DNA of 64,000 nucleotides from Nitrosomonas eutropha (GCF_900116685.1 NZ_FPBL01000008.1:30568-94567); one strand, 5' to 3'; shown: positions 31,692 through 41,727, numbered from the stretch's first letter. Numbers and translations: made by a program. Notes: generated by a model not told the origin, from the sequence alone.

Positions 31692-33962
31692 ATGATTGCG
31701 CAAGAACTGGAAGTAAGTTTGCATATGGCTTTCGTCGAGTCACGACAAAAACGTCACGAATTCATTACGGTTGAACACCTGCTACTGGCTTTGCTAGATA
31801 ATCCCAGCACCACAAAAGTGTTGCTTGCCTGCGCAGTTGATATCGAGGATTTACGCAAATCCCTGCAAGATCATATTGCTCGCCATACACCAGTAGTAGA
31901 AGGATCCGGGGATGTTGACACCCAGCCCACTCTAGGCTTTCAGCGGGTCATCCAAAGAGCAATTCTCCATGTCCAATCCTCCGGCAAAAAAGAGGTCACC
32001 GGTGCTAACGTTCTGGTCGCAATTTTTGGCGAGAAAGATTCACACGCAGTTTATTTTCTGCAGCAGAAAGGTATAACACGACTGGATGTAGTGAATTATA
32101 TTTCTCACAAGATAGACAAGACGGCACAGAACAGCGAATCTGAAAAAAATGAGGAAAGTACTGACAATGAGCAACGGGATTCAGGCAGCCCGCTGGAAAG
32201 TTACACCATCAATCTGAACAGCCAGGCAGCTGCTAACCGGATAGATCCTCTGATCGGACGTGAAAAAGAGGTTGAGAGAGTCATTCAGACATTATGTCGC
32301 CGCCGCAAAAATAACCCTCTGCTGGTTGGTGAGGCAGGTGTAGGAAAAACTGCTATTGCCGAAGGGCTGGCCAGAAGAATTACTGAAAACCGGGTGCCGG
32401 ATGTACTTGCCAATCACCAGGTTTATGCCCTGGACATGGGAGCATTACTGGCTGGAACAAAATATCGGGGTGATTTTGAGCAGCGGCTGAAGGCGGTATT
32501 AAAGCAGCTCACTGACAATCCCAAAGCAATTCTGTTCATCGACGAAATCCACACTCTGATCGGTGCTGGCGCTGCATCGGGCGGTACACTGGATGCATCC
32601 AATCTGCTCAAACCCGCACTCAGCTCCGGGCAGCTTAAATGTATCGGAGCCACTACCTACAACGAATATCGTGGAATTTTTGAAAAAGATCACGCCCTGT
32701 CCCGTCGCTTCCAGAAAATTGATATCTCCGAACCTGATATCAGCGAAACCGTGGAAATTCTGCGCGGGTTAAAATCCCGCTACGAAAAACATCATAATGT
32801 CAGATATACCGAAGTTGCACTAACAGCAGCCGCAGAATTGTCAGCACGCTTCATCAATGATCGTCATTTGCCAGACAAGGCAATTGATGTCATCGATGAA
32901 GCCGGCGCTGCCCAGCGAGTGCTCCCCAAATCCAGACAGCGGAAAATTATCGGTAAACAGGAAATTGAGCATGTTATTGCTGGAATAGCGCGGATACCGC
33001 CACAGAATGTTTCCAATGATGACCGTAATAAACTTAAAACACTGGATCGTGACCTAAAAGCCATCGTTTTCGGGCAGGATGCAGCAATTGATGCGCTCAC
33101 TGCTGCCATTAAAATGGCGCGTAGTGGCTTGGGAAATACCGGCAAACCTATTGGCTCCTTCCTGTTTTCCGGGCCAACCGGCGTAGGAAAAACTGAAGTG
33201 GCACGTCAGCTCGCCTATACACTCGGCATCCCTCTGCATCGCTTTGATATGTCCGAATACATGGAACGCCACGCAGTTTCAAGACTGGTCGGTGCGCCGC
33301 CGGGCTACGTTGGATTCGATCAGGGAGGCCTACTGACTGAAACGATCATCAAACAACCACACGCTGTACTGCTGTTTGACGAGATCGAAAAAGCACACCC
33401 TGATATCTTCAATGTCATGCTCCAAATCATGGATTATGGAACGTTAACGGACAACAACGGGCGCAAGGCTGATTTTCGTAACGTGATCATCGTTATGACG
33501 ACTAACGCGGGCGCTGATACACTCACCAAGACAGCAATCGGATTTACCAAGCATGCAAAATCCGGAGATGAAATGATTGAAATCAAGCGGCTGTTCACGC
33601 CCGAGTTTCGTAACCGGCTAGACGCTATTATCTCGTTTGCACCCCTGAGCGAAACCATTATATTGCGCGTTGTTGACAAGTTTCTGATAGAGCTGGAAGC
33701 ACAGCTGCAAGAAAAGAAAGTGGATGTTACGTTCACCGACAACCTGCGCAGTCATCTTGCCAACCATGGATTTGACCCGCTAATGGGTGCTCGCCCTATG
33801 GCTCGGCTTATTCAGGATATTATCCGCCGGGCACTCGCTGATGAATTGCTATTCGGACAATTGGCTAACGGTGGCAAGGTGACCGTAGACATTGGTGAAG
33901 ACAGCAAAGCTGTTCTCACATTTGAAAATAAGGAAAATGTAGCTGCACCCATCACATCTTGA
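31692..33962 (+). CDS. clpA: ATP-dependent Clp protease ATP-binding subunit ClpA
   Basis: 756 residues, the usual length. N-terminal double ClpN repeat, first AAA+ module with Walker A GEAGVGKTA near 213, and second module with GPTGVGKTE near 494 and FDEIEKAHPDIFNV. This hexameric unfoldase feeds proteins to ClpP and binds ClpS. The C-terminus is plain, without the middle coiled coil of ClpB. It follows clpS by 1 bp. A TRAP-type binding protein gene starts 16 bp later with no visible terminator. Confidence 0.97.
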   Translation: MIAQELEVSLHMAFVESRQKRHEFITVEHLLLALLDNPSTTKVLLACAVDIEDLRKSLQDHIARHTPVVEGSGDVDTQPTLGFQRVIQRAILHVQSSGKKEVTGANVLVAIFGEKDSHAVYFLQQKGITRLDVVNYISHKIDKTAQNSESEKNEESTDNEQRDSGSPLESYTINLNSQAAANRIDPLIGREKEVERVIQTLCRRRKNNPLLVGEAGVGKTAIAEGLARRITENRVPDVLANHQVYALDMGALLAGTKYRGDFEQRLKAVLKQLTDNPKAILFIDEIHTLIGAGAASGGTLDASNLLKPALSSGQLKCIGATTYNEYRGIFEKDHALSRRFQKIDISEPDISETVEILRGLKSRYEKHHNVRYTEVALTAAAELSARFINDRHLPDKAIDVIDEAGAAQRVLPKSRQRKIIGKQEIEHVIAGIARIPPQNVSNDDRNKLKTLDRDLKAIVFGQDAAIDALTAAIKMARSGLGNTGKPIGSFLFSGPTGVGKTEVARQLAYTLGIPLHRFDMSEYMERHAVSRLVGAPPGYVGFDQGGLLTETIIKQPHAVLLFDEIEKAHPDIFNVMLQIMDYGTLTDNNGRKADFRNVIIVMTTNAGADTLTKTAIGFTKHAKSGDEMIEIKRLFTPEFRNRLDAIISFAPLSETIILRVVDKFLIELEAQLQEKKVDVTFTDNLRSHLANHGFDPLMGARPMARLIQDIIRRALADELLFGQLANGGKVTVDIGEDSKAVLTFENKENVAAPITS

Positions 33963-33978
33963 AAACCAAAAGAATAAA

Positions 33979-35040
33979 ATGAACCTTCGGATACGCTTCC
34001 GTACATTCTTCATTGCATTTCTGATTTTCTCATTTCCCCTGACTGCTGGTGCAGACGCCACTTATAAATGGCGTCTGGCCATGTCCTGGCCGGAAGGAAC
34101 GCCGATGCTGCACAATGCGGCCAAGCGTTTTTCTGAGAATATCGAAAAAATGTCAGGGGGGCGGATGCACATTACTGTCGATGCACCTGGTCGACACAAA
34201 TCTGCTCTGGGAATTTTTGATTTTGTGCGAATCGGCGCATACGAAATGGGCCATACTGCTTCCTACTACTATAAAGGTAAAGATCCGGCCACCACATTCT
34301 TCACGACAACGCCGTTCGGCATGACACCCACTGAGATGAACGCCTGGTATTACTACGGTGGTGGACTGGAACTGCTGCATAAGATCTACGCCCGGCACAA
34401 CATTGTCGCTTTCCCGGCCGGAAACACGCACATTCAAATGGGAGGATGGTTTAGAAACGAAATTCACTCATTGGAAGATCTGCAAGGACTGAAGATGCGT
34501 ATTCCCGGACATGCCGGCGAGGTAGTAGAAAAAGTCGGCATGAAACCTGTCAACATCCCGCCTGGCGAACTCTATACAGCGTTAGAACGCCGCACAATTG
34601 ATGCCGTCGAATGGCTGGGTCCCGCCAATGATGAAAAAATGGGCTTTCAGCAAATAGCTCCCTACTATTACACTGGATGGCACGAACCGGGCGCAGAACT
34701 TCATCTTCTCATCAACAAGGAAAAATTTGATGCGCTACCTGAAGACCTGCGCACCATCATTGCAGTCGCTGCCAAGGAAGCCTCACTTGATATGCTGTCT
34801 GAGTCCTTTTATCGCAATGCCCTTGTCTGGGAAAAAATGCGTGAGGAACATGGCATTCATATTCGCACTTTTCCTGACGATGTACTCCAGGCTTTCAAAA
34901 AAGCCAACGATGAACTGTTGCAGCAGATTGCCAACAAATCACCGGTTGCCCGTGAAGTCATTGAAAGTCAGCGGATGTTCCTGATCAAGGCAAAGGAATG
35001 GAGCAAAATCACCGATCAAAACTATTTGGAGTTACGTTAA
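33979..35040 (+). CDS. TRAP transporter solute-binding protein, DctP/TakP type, orphan
   Basis: 353 residues. A signal peptide (FFIAFLIFSFPLTAGADA) is followed by the TRAP P1 fold: WPEGTPMLHNAAKRF, the GLKMRIPG strand near 170, and the conserved Arg plus GELYTALERRTIDAVEW helix, as in TakP-like proteins that bind 2-oxo acids. It would capture a carboxylate-type solute in the periplasm. No DctQ or DctM membrane subunit is in the window, so it is an orphan whose permease must be elsewhere, or it serves another role. The start is 16 bp after the clpA stop. Confidence 0.85.
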   Translation: MNLRIRFRTFFIAFLIFSFPLTAGADATYKWRLAMSWPEGTPMLHNAAKRFSENIEKMSGGRMHITVDAPGRHKSALGIFDFVRIGAYEMGHTASYYYKGKDPATTFFTTTPFGMTPTEMNAWYYYGGGLELLHKIYARHNIVAFPAGNTHIQMGGWFRNEIHSLEDLQGLKMRIPGHAGEVVEKVGMKPVNIPPGELYTALERRTIDAVEWLGPANDEKMGFQQIAPYYYTGWHEPGAELHLLINKEKFDALPEDLRTIIAVAAKEASLDMLSESFYRNALVWEKMREEHGIHIRTFPDDVLQAFKKANDELLQQIANKSPVAREVIESQRMFLIKAKEWSKITDQNYLELR

Positions 35041-35134
35041 TTCCGGCCTTTAAAAATACTTTTCCGAAACGAAACAATCTGCTGCATGCAGCTGCTAACT
35101 TGGCCCTGATCATTTAATACACAACCTGATACCT

Positions 35135-35797
35135 ATGGCGGATTTTCGACAGGAATTTATTGATTTTGCTCTTCGGTATAACGTCTTGCGTTTTGGTAAC
35201 TTCAAAACTAAGGCGGGTCGCCCCTCCCCCTATTTCTTCAATGCCGGCTTATTCAATGATGGCCAATCGCTGCAACAACTGGGACAGTTCTACGCTCAGG
35301 CCATTCTTGCTTCCAAAATCCACTTTGATGCTCTGTTCGGCCCTGCCTATAAAGGCATTCCGCTAGTTAGTACCGTTGCCATCGCCCTTGCCAAAGCTGG
35401 CCACAACCATCCTTTCAGCTTCAATCGCAAAGAAACCAAGGATCATGGTGAAGGTGGCAATATTGTAGGTGCTCCGCTGATCGGGCGTATCCTGATTGTC
35501 GATGACGTCATATCAGCAGGCCTGTCTGTCGGCGAATCTGTCACCATGATTCGCACAGCCAGTGCTACACCATGCGGCATCATGGTTGCGCTGGATCGTA
35601 TGGAAAAAGGCGGGGATGAATGCTCCACCTTGCAAGAAATCAGAAACAAACACGACATCCCGGTCATTTCCCTGGTCACACTGGATGATATCGTTGCTTA
35701 TTTATGCACTCGGCACGATCTTGCCTGCTATATTCCGGCAATAGAGACCTATCGCGCACGCTACGGCGCAAAAATATCGGATAGCTCCGAACAGTAG
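35135..35797 (+). CDS. pyrE: Orotate phosphoribosyltransferase
   Basis: 220 residues. The PRPP-binding motif RILIVDDVISAG is near residues 119-130, the flexible-loop segment RKETKDHGEGG precedes it, and the N-terminal RPSPYFFNAG is conserved. It converts orotate and PRPP to OMP in pyrimidine synthesis. The enzyme is a dimer in the cytoplasm. No other pyr gene adjoins; pyrH is elsewhere in the window. Confidence 0.96.
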   Translation: MADFRQEFIDFALRYNVLRFGNFKTKAGRPSPYFFNAGLFNDGQSLQQLGQFYAQAILASKIHFDALFGPAYKGIPLVSTVAIALAKAGHNHPFSFNRKETKDHGEGGNIVGAPLIGRILIVDDVISAGLSVGESVTMIRTASATPCGIMVALDRMEKGGDECSTLQEIRNKHDIPVISLVTLDDIVAYLCTRHDLACYIPAIETYRARYGAKISDSSEQ

Positions 35798-35915
35798 CAA
35801 CAACAACTCTGCGGACAGGTACACATCGTCCGTCACTCCAACACTATTCTTAGCCTGGTTACATCCCTCGGCTATCTATTATTCTTTTCCCCCGCTTCCG
35901 ATCAAATTGGAAATC

Positions 35916-35936
35916 TTTACTGGCTTTTCCAGTAAA
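35916..35936. promoter_or_regulatory. Hairpin/palindrome upstream of the ABC importer operon
   Basis: TTTACTGG (35916-35923) and CCAGTAAA (35929-35936) form a perfect 8-bp inverted repeat with a 5-nt centre, about 60 bp before the first gene of the importer. There is no following T-tract. It could be an operator, or a weak end for pyrE. A TACAAT box (35943-35948) lies just downstream. Confidence 0.35.
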
Positions 35937-35995
35937 TCTGATTACAATACAAATCTCAGAGAACGATCAGTCTACCTTTATGGAGGATTCCAATC

Positions 35996-37072
35996 ATGAT
36001 AAAAAATATTATTGGTCGTCTGATTAAAAAGAACACCACCACCCCGACAATCCACGAGCCGGGCAACACGCTGTTTATCCCAGCAAGGCGCCGATTCCTG
36101 TGTACCTGCGGCTGTGGAATGTTCTATGCCACTGCTGCTGGCGCCGGGCTATTGGCTGCTGCGACACGCGCTGAAGCCGCTGCGGGCGGTACGGTCATTC
36201 GTGTCGGGCATTTACCAGCAGGCTGCGTTTCTCATCTGCTATTGGCAAAAGTAAGGGGCAAATTTGCCAAAGCGGGGTTAAATGTCGTCCTGACACAATT
36301 CAACAGCCCTGGTGATGCTATGCAGTCGTTAGTTGCCAATAATCTTGAGATGATACACAGCCCGTGGACTATGACGGCAGCCGCCTACACCGCTGGTACT
36401 ACCGACCTGCGCATTATTGGCGGCTCCGGCCAGGCCGGTATTGAATTGGTCGCGCGCAATGGCTCGGTTAAATCTGTGGAAGAATTTATCGATGCGGCGG
36501 GTAAAGGGCTGCGTGTGGGAACCTTGCGGCTAGATACGCTGGAGCTGGTTGGATACGGCACCATGTCACAACATGGCAAATCCTATGACGACTACCGCAT
36601 GACCTTCTTTCCGAGCATGATCGGCATGGGAGAAGCCATTGCCAACAAGGCGCTGGATGTCTGCACTCTGGCGCAACCTTACGCCGAGCATGTTGTTTCT
36701 GAACAAGGAGCGGTTTATTTGACCGACTCCAACTCAGTCTGGGGACCTGAAGCGGCAGACTGTGTTGTCACTACCAGAACCCGCACTATTGATCGTCAGC
36801 AGGATGTGTTGAAAACTTACCTTCTGGTTCTGCAAGAATCTGCCCGGGCCTTTGCCGAGGATTACGAAGCAGTACTGGATGATTTGCAGCCTATCTACGG
36901 TGTGCCGAGACCGATATTATCTGTTGCACTCAAACGCCAGTTCCCCAACCCGGTCATTAGTCAAGTGGGAGTTACCGGCTTGCGTCAGGGAGCAAAATAT
37001 TTGACCGAACTGGGTTACCTGAAGCCGGATGTCATTGAGACCGTTCTGGATCTGAAATACCAGCCGGCCTGA
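35996..37072 (+). CDS. ABC transporter substrate-binding protein (NMT1/SsuA-like), Tat-type signal
   Basis: 358 residues. A long N-terminus leads to a twin-arginine-like motif RRRF (31-34), directly followed by FLCTCGCG with Cys36, Cys38 and Cys40, then a hydrophobic segment and an Ala-rich cleavage region near 60. The mature part has the NMT1/ThiY-SsuA fold (VIRVGHLPAGCVSHLLLAK; VGTLRLDTLE), seen in nitrate, sulfonate, taurine and similar importers. Ligand not predictable. GGAGG precedes the ATG by seven to eight bases. It heads an operon with the permease (4 bp gap) and ATPase. Confidence 0.85.
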   Translation: MIKNIIGRLIKKNTTTPTIHEPGNTLFIPARRRFLCTCGCGMFYATAAGAGLLAAATRAEAAAGGTVIRVGHLPAGCVSHLLLAKVRGKFAKAGLNVVLTQFNSPGDAMQSLVANNLEMIHSPWTMTAAAYTAGTTDLRIIGGSGQAGIELVARNGSVKSVEEFIDAAGKGLRVGTLRLDTLELVGYGTMSQHGKSYDDYRMTFFPSMIGMGEAIANKALDVCTLAQPYAEHVVSEQGAVYLTDSNSVWGPEAADCVVTTRTRTIDRQQDVLKTYLLVLQESARAFAEDYEAVLDDLQPIYGVPRPILSVALKRQFPNPVISQVGVTGLRQGAKYLTELGYLKPDVIETVLDLKYQPA

Positions 37073-37076
37073 CGCC

Positions 37077-37913
37077 ATGAAATCTCATACTCCAGGAAAA
37101 TCTGGCCACCAGTTCACACTGACTGGCCGGATTAGCCAACTGATTTTTAAATCAAATTTCCTGTGGTTTTGCCTGGCCTGGTTGCTGATCATCCTATCCT
37201 GGGAGCTTGGTTCCTGGCTGGAATGGTTAAATCCGCAAATCCTGCCCCCTCCCAGTGAAACTATTCCGTATGCCTTTTCCGGCAACATCACCATCGGGTT
37301 TGGTCAGCAGAGAACCGGATTGTTTGAGTCCACTGCCATCACGCTAGGGCGCGTGGGTACCGGTATGCTGATCGGCCTTTTGGTCTCATCCTGCCTCGCT
37401 ATCATGGTGACTGAGCTGCCTATTTTACGGCGATTGATCTTGCCCATTGTCCAGTCGCTTGCACCTATCGCACCGGTGGCCTGGATCCCTTTCACCATCG
37501 TTGTCATTGGTATTGGTGGCCCGGCCGCTGTATTCATCGTATTCATGGCCGTACTCGGAACCATGACACTCTCATTGATTGCCGCACTGGATGGTATCCC
37601 GGATGAATATCTGAAAATCGCCCATAATCTGGGTACCTCACGCATCCGTATGTGGTGGTATGTACGACTGCCTGCCATCATCCCCGGCACGATGACAGCC
37701 ATTCGCATGTCGTTCTTCGGTGCCTGGATGGCTGTTCTGGCGGGAGAAATGGCTGGTCTCAACTCCGGCTTGGGGTACATGATCATCATGGCGCAGCAGA
37801 TGTACAACATGAAACTGGTCATGGTCGGCATTCTCGCCATTGGCTTCATTGGCTTTGCCATTGATCGCCTATTATTGCTGATCAACGCCAGACTATTGCA
37901 ATGGGTACAGTAA
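37077..37913 (+). CDS. ABC transporter permease (SsuC/TauC-like)
   Basis: 278 residues with about six membrane segments. The cytoplasmic coupling motif reads EYLKIAHNLGTSRIRMWWYV (the EAA loop), followed by RLPAIIPG, typical of the nitrate/sulfonate importer permeases. It forms the inner-membrane channel for the preceding binding protein. Starts 4 bp after the binding-protein stop and ends 4 bp before the ATPase start. Confidence 0.92.
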   Translation: MKSHTPGKSGHQFTLTGRISQLIFKSNFLWFCLAWLLIILSWELGSWLEWLNPQILPPPSETIPYAFSGNITIGFGQQRTGLFESTAITLGRVGTGMLIGLLVSSCLAIMVTELPILRRLILPIVQSLAPIAPVAWIPFTIVVIGIGGPAAVFIVFMAVLGTMTLSLIAALDGIPDEYLKIAHNLGTSRIRMWWYVRLPAIIPGTMTAIRMSFFGAWMAVLAGEMAGLNSGLGYMIIMAQQMYNMKLVMVGILAIGFIGFAIDRLLLLINARLLQWVQ

Positions 37914-37917
37914 ACTT

Positions 37918-38739
37918 ATGAACACAATACCCTCCTCCTCATCCGGCGCCCGACTGGAATTCAGCAACATCCGTAAATCTTTCGGTGATACTGTCTCTAT
38001 CGAAGCAGATGGGCTCATCATAGAACCGGGCAGTCTGACTATACTGCTCGGACGCAGCGGCTGCGGCAAAACAACCCTGCTCAACCTCGCTGCAGGACTG
38101 GATTTTCCAGATCAGGGCAGCGTCAGTTACGATAATCAGGTACTGCAAGGCCCGGCTCCTTCGACTGCGCTGATTTTTCAGACTCATAATCTGTTTCCAT
38201 GGATGACAGCGGAAGAGAATGTTGCTTTCCCGCTGCGTAACCAGGGTATGGCAAGAGTGGAAGCACTGGAACACGCAAGGCAATATCTCAAACAAGTCGA
38301 GCTGGAATCTTTTGCCGGCCACAAACCTTCACAATTATCTGGCGGCATGCGTCAACGTATCACCCTGGCGCGAACCATTGCCACCAAACCCCGGCTGCTA
38401 CTACTGGACGAACCCTTCTCCGCACTGGATATGCAAACCCGCCGCATGATGCAGCGCTACCTGTTGCGTGTCTGGAGCGATTCCGCCGCTACCATACTGA
38501 TGATCACCCATGATCTGCACGAAGCACTCATGCTGGCAGATCGTATCGTGCTCATGGCTTCATCCCCCAACGGCCATATTGCAGAAATTCTGGATATTGA
38601 ACTTGATCGCCCCCGCAATCCGGAAAGCCAAGCCTTCCGCGCTATCCAGCAACAACTTGACCGCTTCCTGGAACATGAAACTCTCCTGGCAGAACATGCC
38701 CCCATCCTCGAATCAACTGATCAGACAAACAACCTGTAA
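37918..38739 (+). CDS. ABC transporter ATP-binding protein (SsuB/TauB-like)
   Basis: 273 residues. Walker A GRSGCGKTT is at 45-53, the Q-loop is near FQTHNLFPW, the signature LSGGMRQR is near 140, Walker B LLLLDEPFSALD follows, and the switch His lies in ITHDLHEAL. It supplies energy for the importer. Completes the three-gene operon; the next gene, glgP, follows after about 107 bp. Confidence 0.94.
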   Translation: MNTIPSSSSGARLEFSNIRKSFGDTVSIEADGLIIEPGSLTILLGRSGCGKTTLLNLAAGLDFPDQGSVSYDNQVLQGPAPSTALIFQTHNLFPWMTAEENVAFPLRNQGMARVEALEHARQYLKQVELESFAGHKPSQLSGGMRQRITLARTIATKPRLLLLDEPFSALDMQTRRMMQRYLLRVWSDSAATILMITHDLHEALMLADRIVLMASSPNGHIAEILDIELDRPRNPESQAFRAIQQQLDRFLEHETLLAEHAPILESTDQTNNL

Positions 38740-38845
38740 ATAACGGTAAAGGCAGCAGATCGCCATAGTTCCCCCTTACACGGCACTCACATCCCGACGA
38801 ACAACCGAGTTAATATGTAACATCTGACATTGCAGCAGAAGAAGG

Positions 38846-41410
38846 ATGAAGTATATGAAGACGCCTCGTTTACTGATGCCCTACTTGAGGGACCTGCCCA
38901 CTGATCTGTTGCCACTGGTCGAACAAATTGCAAGCTTGGCAATGGATTTGCGTTGGACGTGGAGTCATGCTGGAGATGCAATGTGGAAGATCATGGATCC
39001 GCAGCTGTGGGAGCAAAGCGAAAATCCTTTCGTTGTTCTGCAAAATCTGTCGTATGAACGCTTGCAGACACTGAACCAAAATAAGGAATTCAAGCAATAT
39101 CTCGCTCATCTGGCTGAGGCACGCAACGATTACTGTAACTGTGGCGGCTGGTTCGGTGATGTGTATGGCGACGTCAAATTGCGGGGAGTTGCCTATTTCA
39201 GCATGGAATACGGTCTGGGCAAGGCCTTACCGCTATATGCCGGTGGCCTGGGTGTGCTGGCGGGTGATTATCTCAAGGCAGCCAGTGATCTGGCTATCCC
39301 GATAACTGCAATCGGTCTGCTGTATCAGGAAGGTTATTTTCGGCAGATGCTGGATGCCAGCGGCTGGCAGCAGGAAATCTATCCGTATAATGATTCCAGC
39401 AGCCTGCCTTTGCGCCCCCTGCTGGCCCATAACGGTACTTGGCTATCCATTCCAATCGAATTACCCGGGCGAACAGTACAACTGCATGTCTGGGTAGCTC
39501 AGGTGGGGCGAATCAACCTGTATTTGCTCGACAGCAATAATCCTCTGAACAATGCACTTGATCGCGGTATTACCGGCAAGCTGTATGGCGGAGGAGAGGA
39601 AGTCCGACTGATACAGGAAATTGTGCTGGGAATTGGTGGCTGGCGGCTCATCGAAACATTGGAGCTGACAATTGATGTCTGTCACCTGAATGAAGGTCAT
39701 GCTGCGTTCGTTACACTGGAGCGTGCCCGCTGTTTTGCGCAGAAAAGACAGATGGGTTTCCGGGAAGCGCTCTGGGCAACACGACCTGGCAATCTGTTCA
39801 CCACCCATACCCCGGTGGCAGCTGGTTTTGATACCTTTCCGCGTGAACTGGTCGTTAAATACAGCCAGCCTTACACTAAAGACCCGGGAATGCCATTGGA
39901 AGAACTGATGGCACTTGGGCGCAGCAACCGGCAAGATGAGAACGAACCTTTCAATATGGCTTACCTGGCAGCACGCACCTGCGGCAGCATGAATGGTGTC
40001 AGCCGGCTGCATGGCCAGGTCAGTCGGGGTATTTTCCAAAAATTGTACCCCCGTTGGCCTGAATGCGAAGTACCGGTCACGCATGTCACTAATGGCGTGC
40101 ATGTTCCATCGTGGGATTCCCCCTGGGCAGATAAAATCTGGACACACTTTTGCGGCAAAGGGCGCTGGCTAGGTTCGGAGGAAGCTCTCGCCGCTGAAAT
40201 ACGTAAACTGGATGATGCAACACTCTGGACTTTATGCGGCCAGGAACGCGCCGATCTGGTACGCCACGCCCGGCAGCGAATGCAGGTACTGCTGGGACAA
40301 AGGGGAGCAGATATAGAAGCCATCAATCAGGTTGACCGGATTCTGGATCCCAATGTGCTAACGCTTGGATTTGCACGACGCTTCACAGCCTACAAACGCC
40401 CCAACCTGCTGTTGCACGACCGTGAACGCCTTGCCCGGCTGCTAACACGGATAGACCAGCCAGTACAGCTGGTGGTAGCCGGCAAGGCTCACCCTGCTGA
40501 TAGTGAAGGCAAGCGCTTCATCCAGGAATGGGCTCAATTCTCCAGCCGCCCGGATGTGCGTAATCATGTCGTGTTTCTCGAAGATTATGACATTGCACTG
40601 GCGCAGGAATTGGTACAGGGGGTGGATGTATGGATCAACACCCCGCGCCGGCCATGGGAAGCCAGTGGCACCAGTGGCATGAAAGTACTGGCCAATGGCG
40701 GGCTGAACCTCTCGGAACTGGATGGCTGGTGGGCCGAGGCCTACACTCCTGAAACCGGTTGGGCACTGGGTGATGGCCATGAACACCACGAACCTGGCTG
40801 GGATGCAGTAGAGGCAGAACAGCTTTATCACTTGCTGGAGAAAGAAATCATACCGATGTTTTACGACCGCGATGCCAGTGGCATCCCTGGAACCTGGGTG
40901 GCCCGTATGCGCGCCAGCATGGCACATCTTGCTCCGCAGTTCAGCAGTAACCGCATGGCGCGTGAATATGTCGAGCAACTGTATCTTCCCGCAGCGGCCG
41001 CTTTTCAGCACCGAACAGCCCCTGGAAGCTCTGCCGCGCAGGAATTGCGCCAATGGGATGAACAACTGAAAAAAAGCTGGCACGAGATACACTGGGGAAA
41101 CCTGATCGTATCCAGAGATCAGGAAGACTGGATATTTGAAGTGCCGGTTTATCTGGGAGGTGTATCACCTGAATCCGTACAGATCCAGCTCTATGCTGAT
41201 CCAGTTGCTGAGGAACCCCATGTTTGCGAAACAATGCAGCGTGGTGACGAGATGCCGGGAGCTATCAATGGATATCTGTATAAATCCCGGTTAAATACCG
41301 ACCGCACTCATACCGATTTTACGCCACGCTGCGTGCCGTATCATCCCGATGCCCATATCCCGATTGAAAGTCACCTGATTCACTGGTGGATTGGAATGAT
41401 GGCCCCATAA
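38846..41410 (+). CDS. glgP: Alpha-glucan phosphorylase (GT35)
   Basis: 854 residues, of the AlgP branch rather than the E. coli GlgP branch. The N-terminal LAMDLRWTWSHAGDAMW is typical of this branch. GGLGVLAGDYLKAASDL, and EASGTSGMKVLANGG with the pyridoxal-phosphate lysine near 613, mark the active site. It releases glucose-1-phosphate from linear alpha-glucans such as glycogen. The start may be ATG 38846 or ATG 38855, the latter having AAGGA at better spacing. No other glycogen gene is adjacent. Confidence 0.93.
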   Translation: MKYMKTPRLLMPYLRDLPTDLLPLVEQIASLAMDLRWTWSHAGDAMWKIMDPQLWEQSENPFVVLQNLSYERLQTLNQNKEFKQYLAHLAEARNDYCNCGGWFGDVYGDVKLRGVAYFSMEYGLGKALPLYAGGLGVLAGDYLKAASDLAIPITAIGLLYQEGYFRQMLDASGWQQEIYPYNDSSSLPLRPLLAHNGTWLSIPIELPGRTVQLHVWVAQVGRINLYLLDSNNPLNNALDRGITGKLYGGGEEVRLIQEIVLGIGGWRLIETLELTIDVCHLNEGHAAFVTLERARCFAQKRQMGFREALWATRPGNLFTTHTPVAAGFDTFPRELVVKYSQPYTKDPGMPLEELMALGRSNRQDENEPFNMAYLAARTCGSMNGVSRLHGQVSRGIFQKLYPRWPECEVPVTHVTNGVHVPSWDSPWADKIWTHFCGKGRWLGSEEALAAEIRKLDDATLWTLCGQERADLVRHARQRMQVLLGQRGADIEAINQVDRILDPNVLTLGFARRFTAYKRPNLLLHDRERLARLLTRIDQPVQLVVAGKAHPADSEGKRFIQEWAQFSSRPDVRNHVVFLEDYDIALAQELVQGVDVWINTPRRPWEASGTSGMKVLANGGLNLSELDGWWAEAYTPETGWALGDGHEHHEPGWDAVEAEQLYHLLEKEIIPMFYDRDASGIPGTWVARMRASMAHLAPQFSSNRMAREYVEQLYLPAAAAFQHRTAPGSSAAQELRQWDEQLKKSWHEIHWGNLIVSRDQEDWIFEVPVYLGGVSPESVQIQLYADPVAEEPHVCETMQRGDEMPGAINGYLYKSRLNTDRTHTDFTPRCVPYHPDAHIPIESHLIHWWIGMMAP

Positions 41411-41727
41411 AAATATTAATCCCAGACTTTCATCAGCTTCTGGCAACAACAAAGAACACTTTCAAAATTTACAAAACTGCTCGACATAACTGGCTCCAAA
41501 GATGAGATTTTTTGCATCGAAATGAAAAGAGTCTCACAGATTAATCACTACCACGTCTTATCACCCTTCCCGGAATTACCTGCTACAAATACCCTTGTGG
41601 CATAACACGCCCCTTTCTGTCCAGAGTATGGAAATAGCCCGAGATTAGGTGATTATTTACGTGATCGAATCCCCTGGAGATTGCCCATAATGCGCTGATA
41701 TTAATTAATATCCACGCAGGAGAAATT
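41411..41727. other. Intergenic region before the flagellar block
   Basis: 317 bp without a gene. Its right end carries the fliL ribosome-binding site (CAGGAG) and a perfect palindrome described separately. No sigma-28 type promoter of good match was found. Confidence 0.4.
41697..41712. promoter_or_regulatory. Perfect 16-bp palindrome upstream of fliL
   Basis: GATATTAATTAATATC is a perfect self-complementary AT-rich sequence, 16 bp before the fliL start. Its place just upstream of the ribosome-binding site suggests a promoter or operator. No regulator can be named. Confidence 0.35.
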
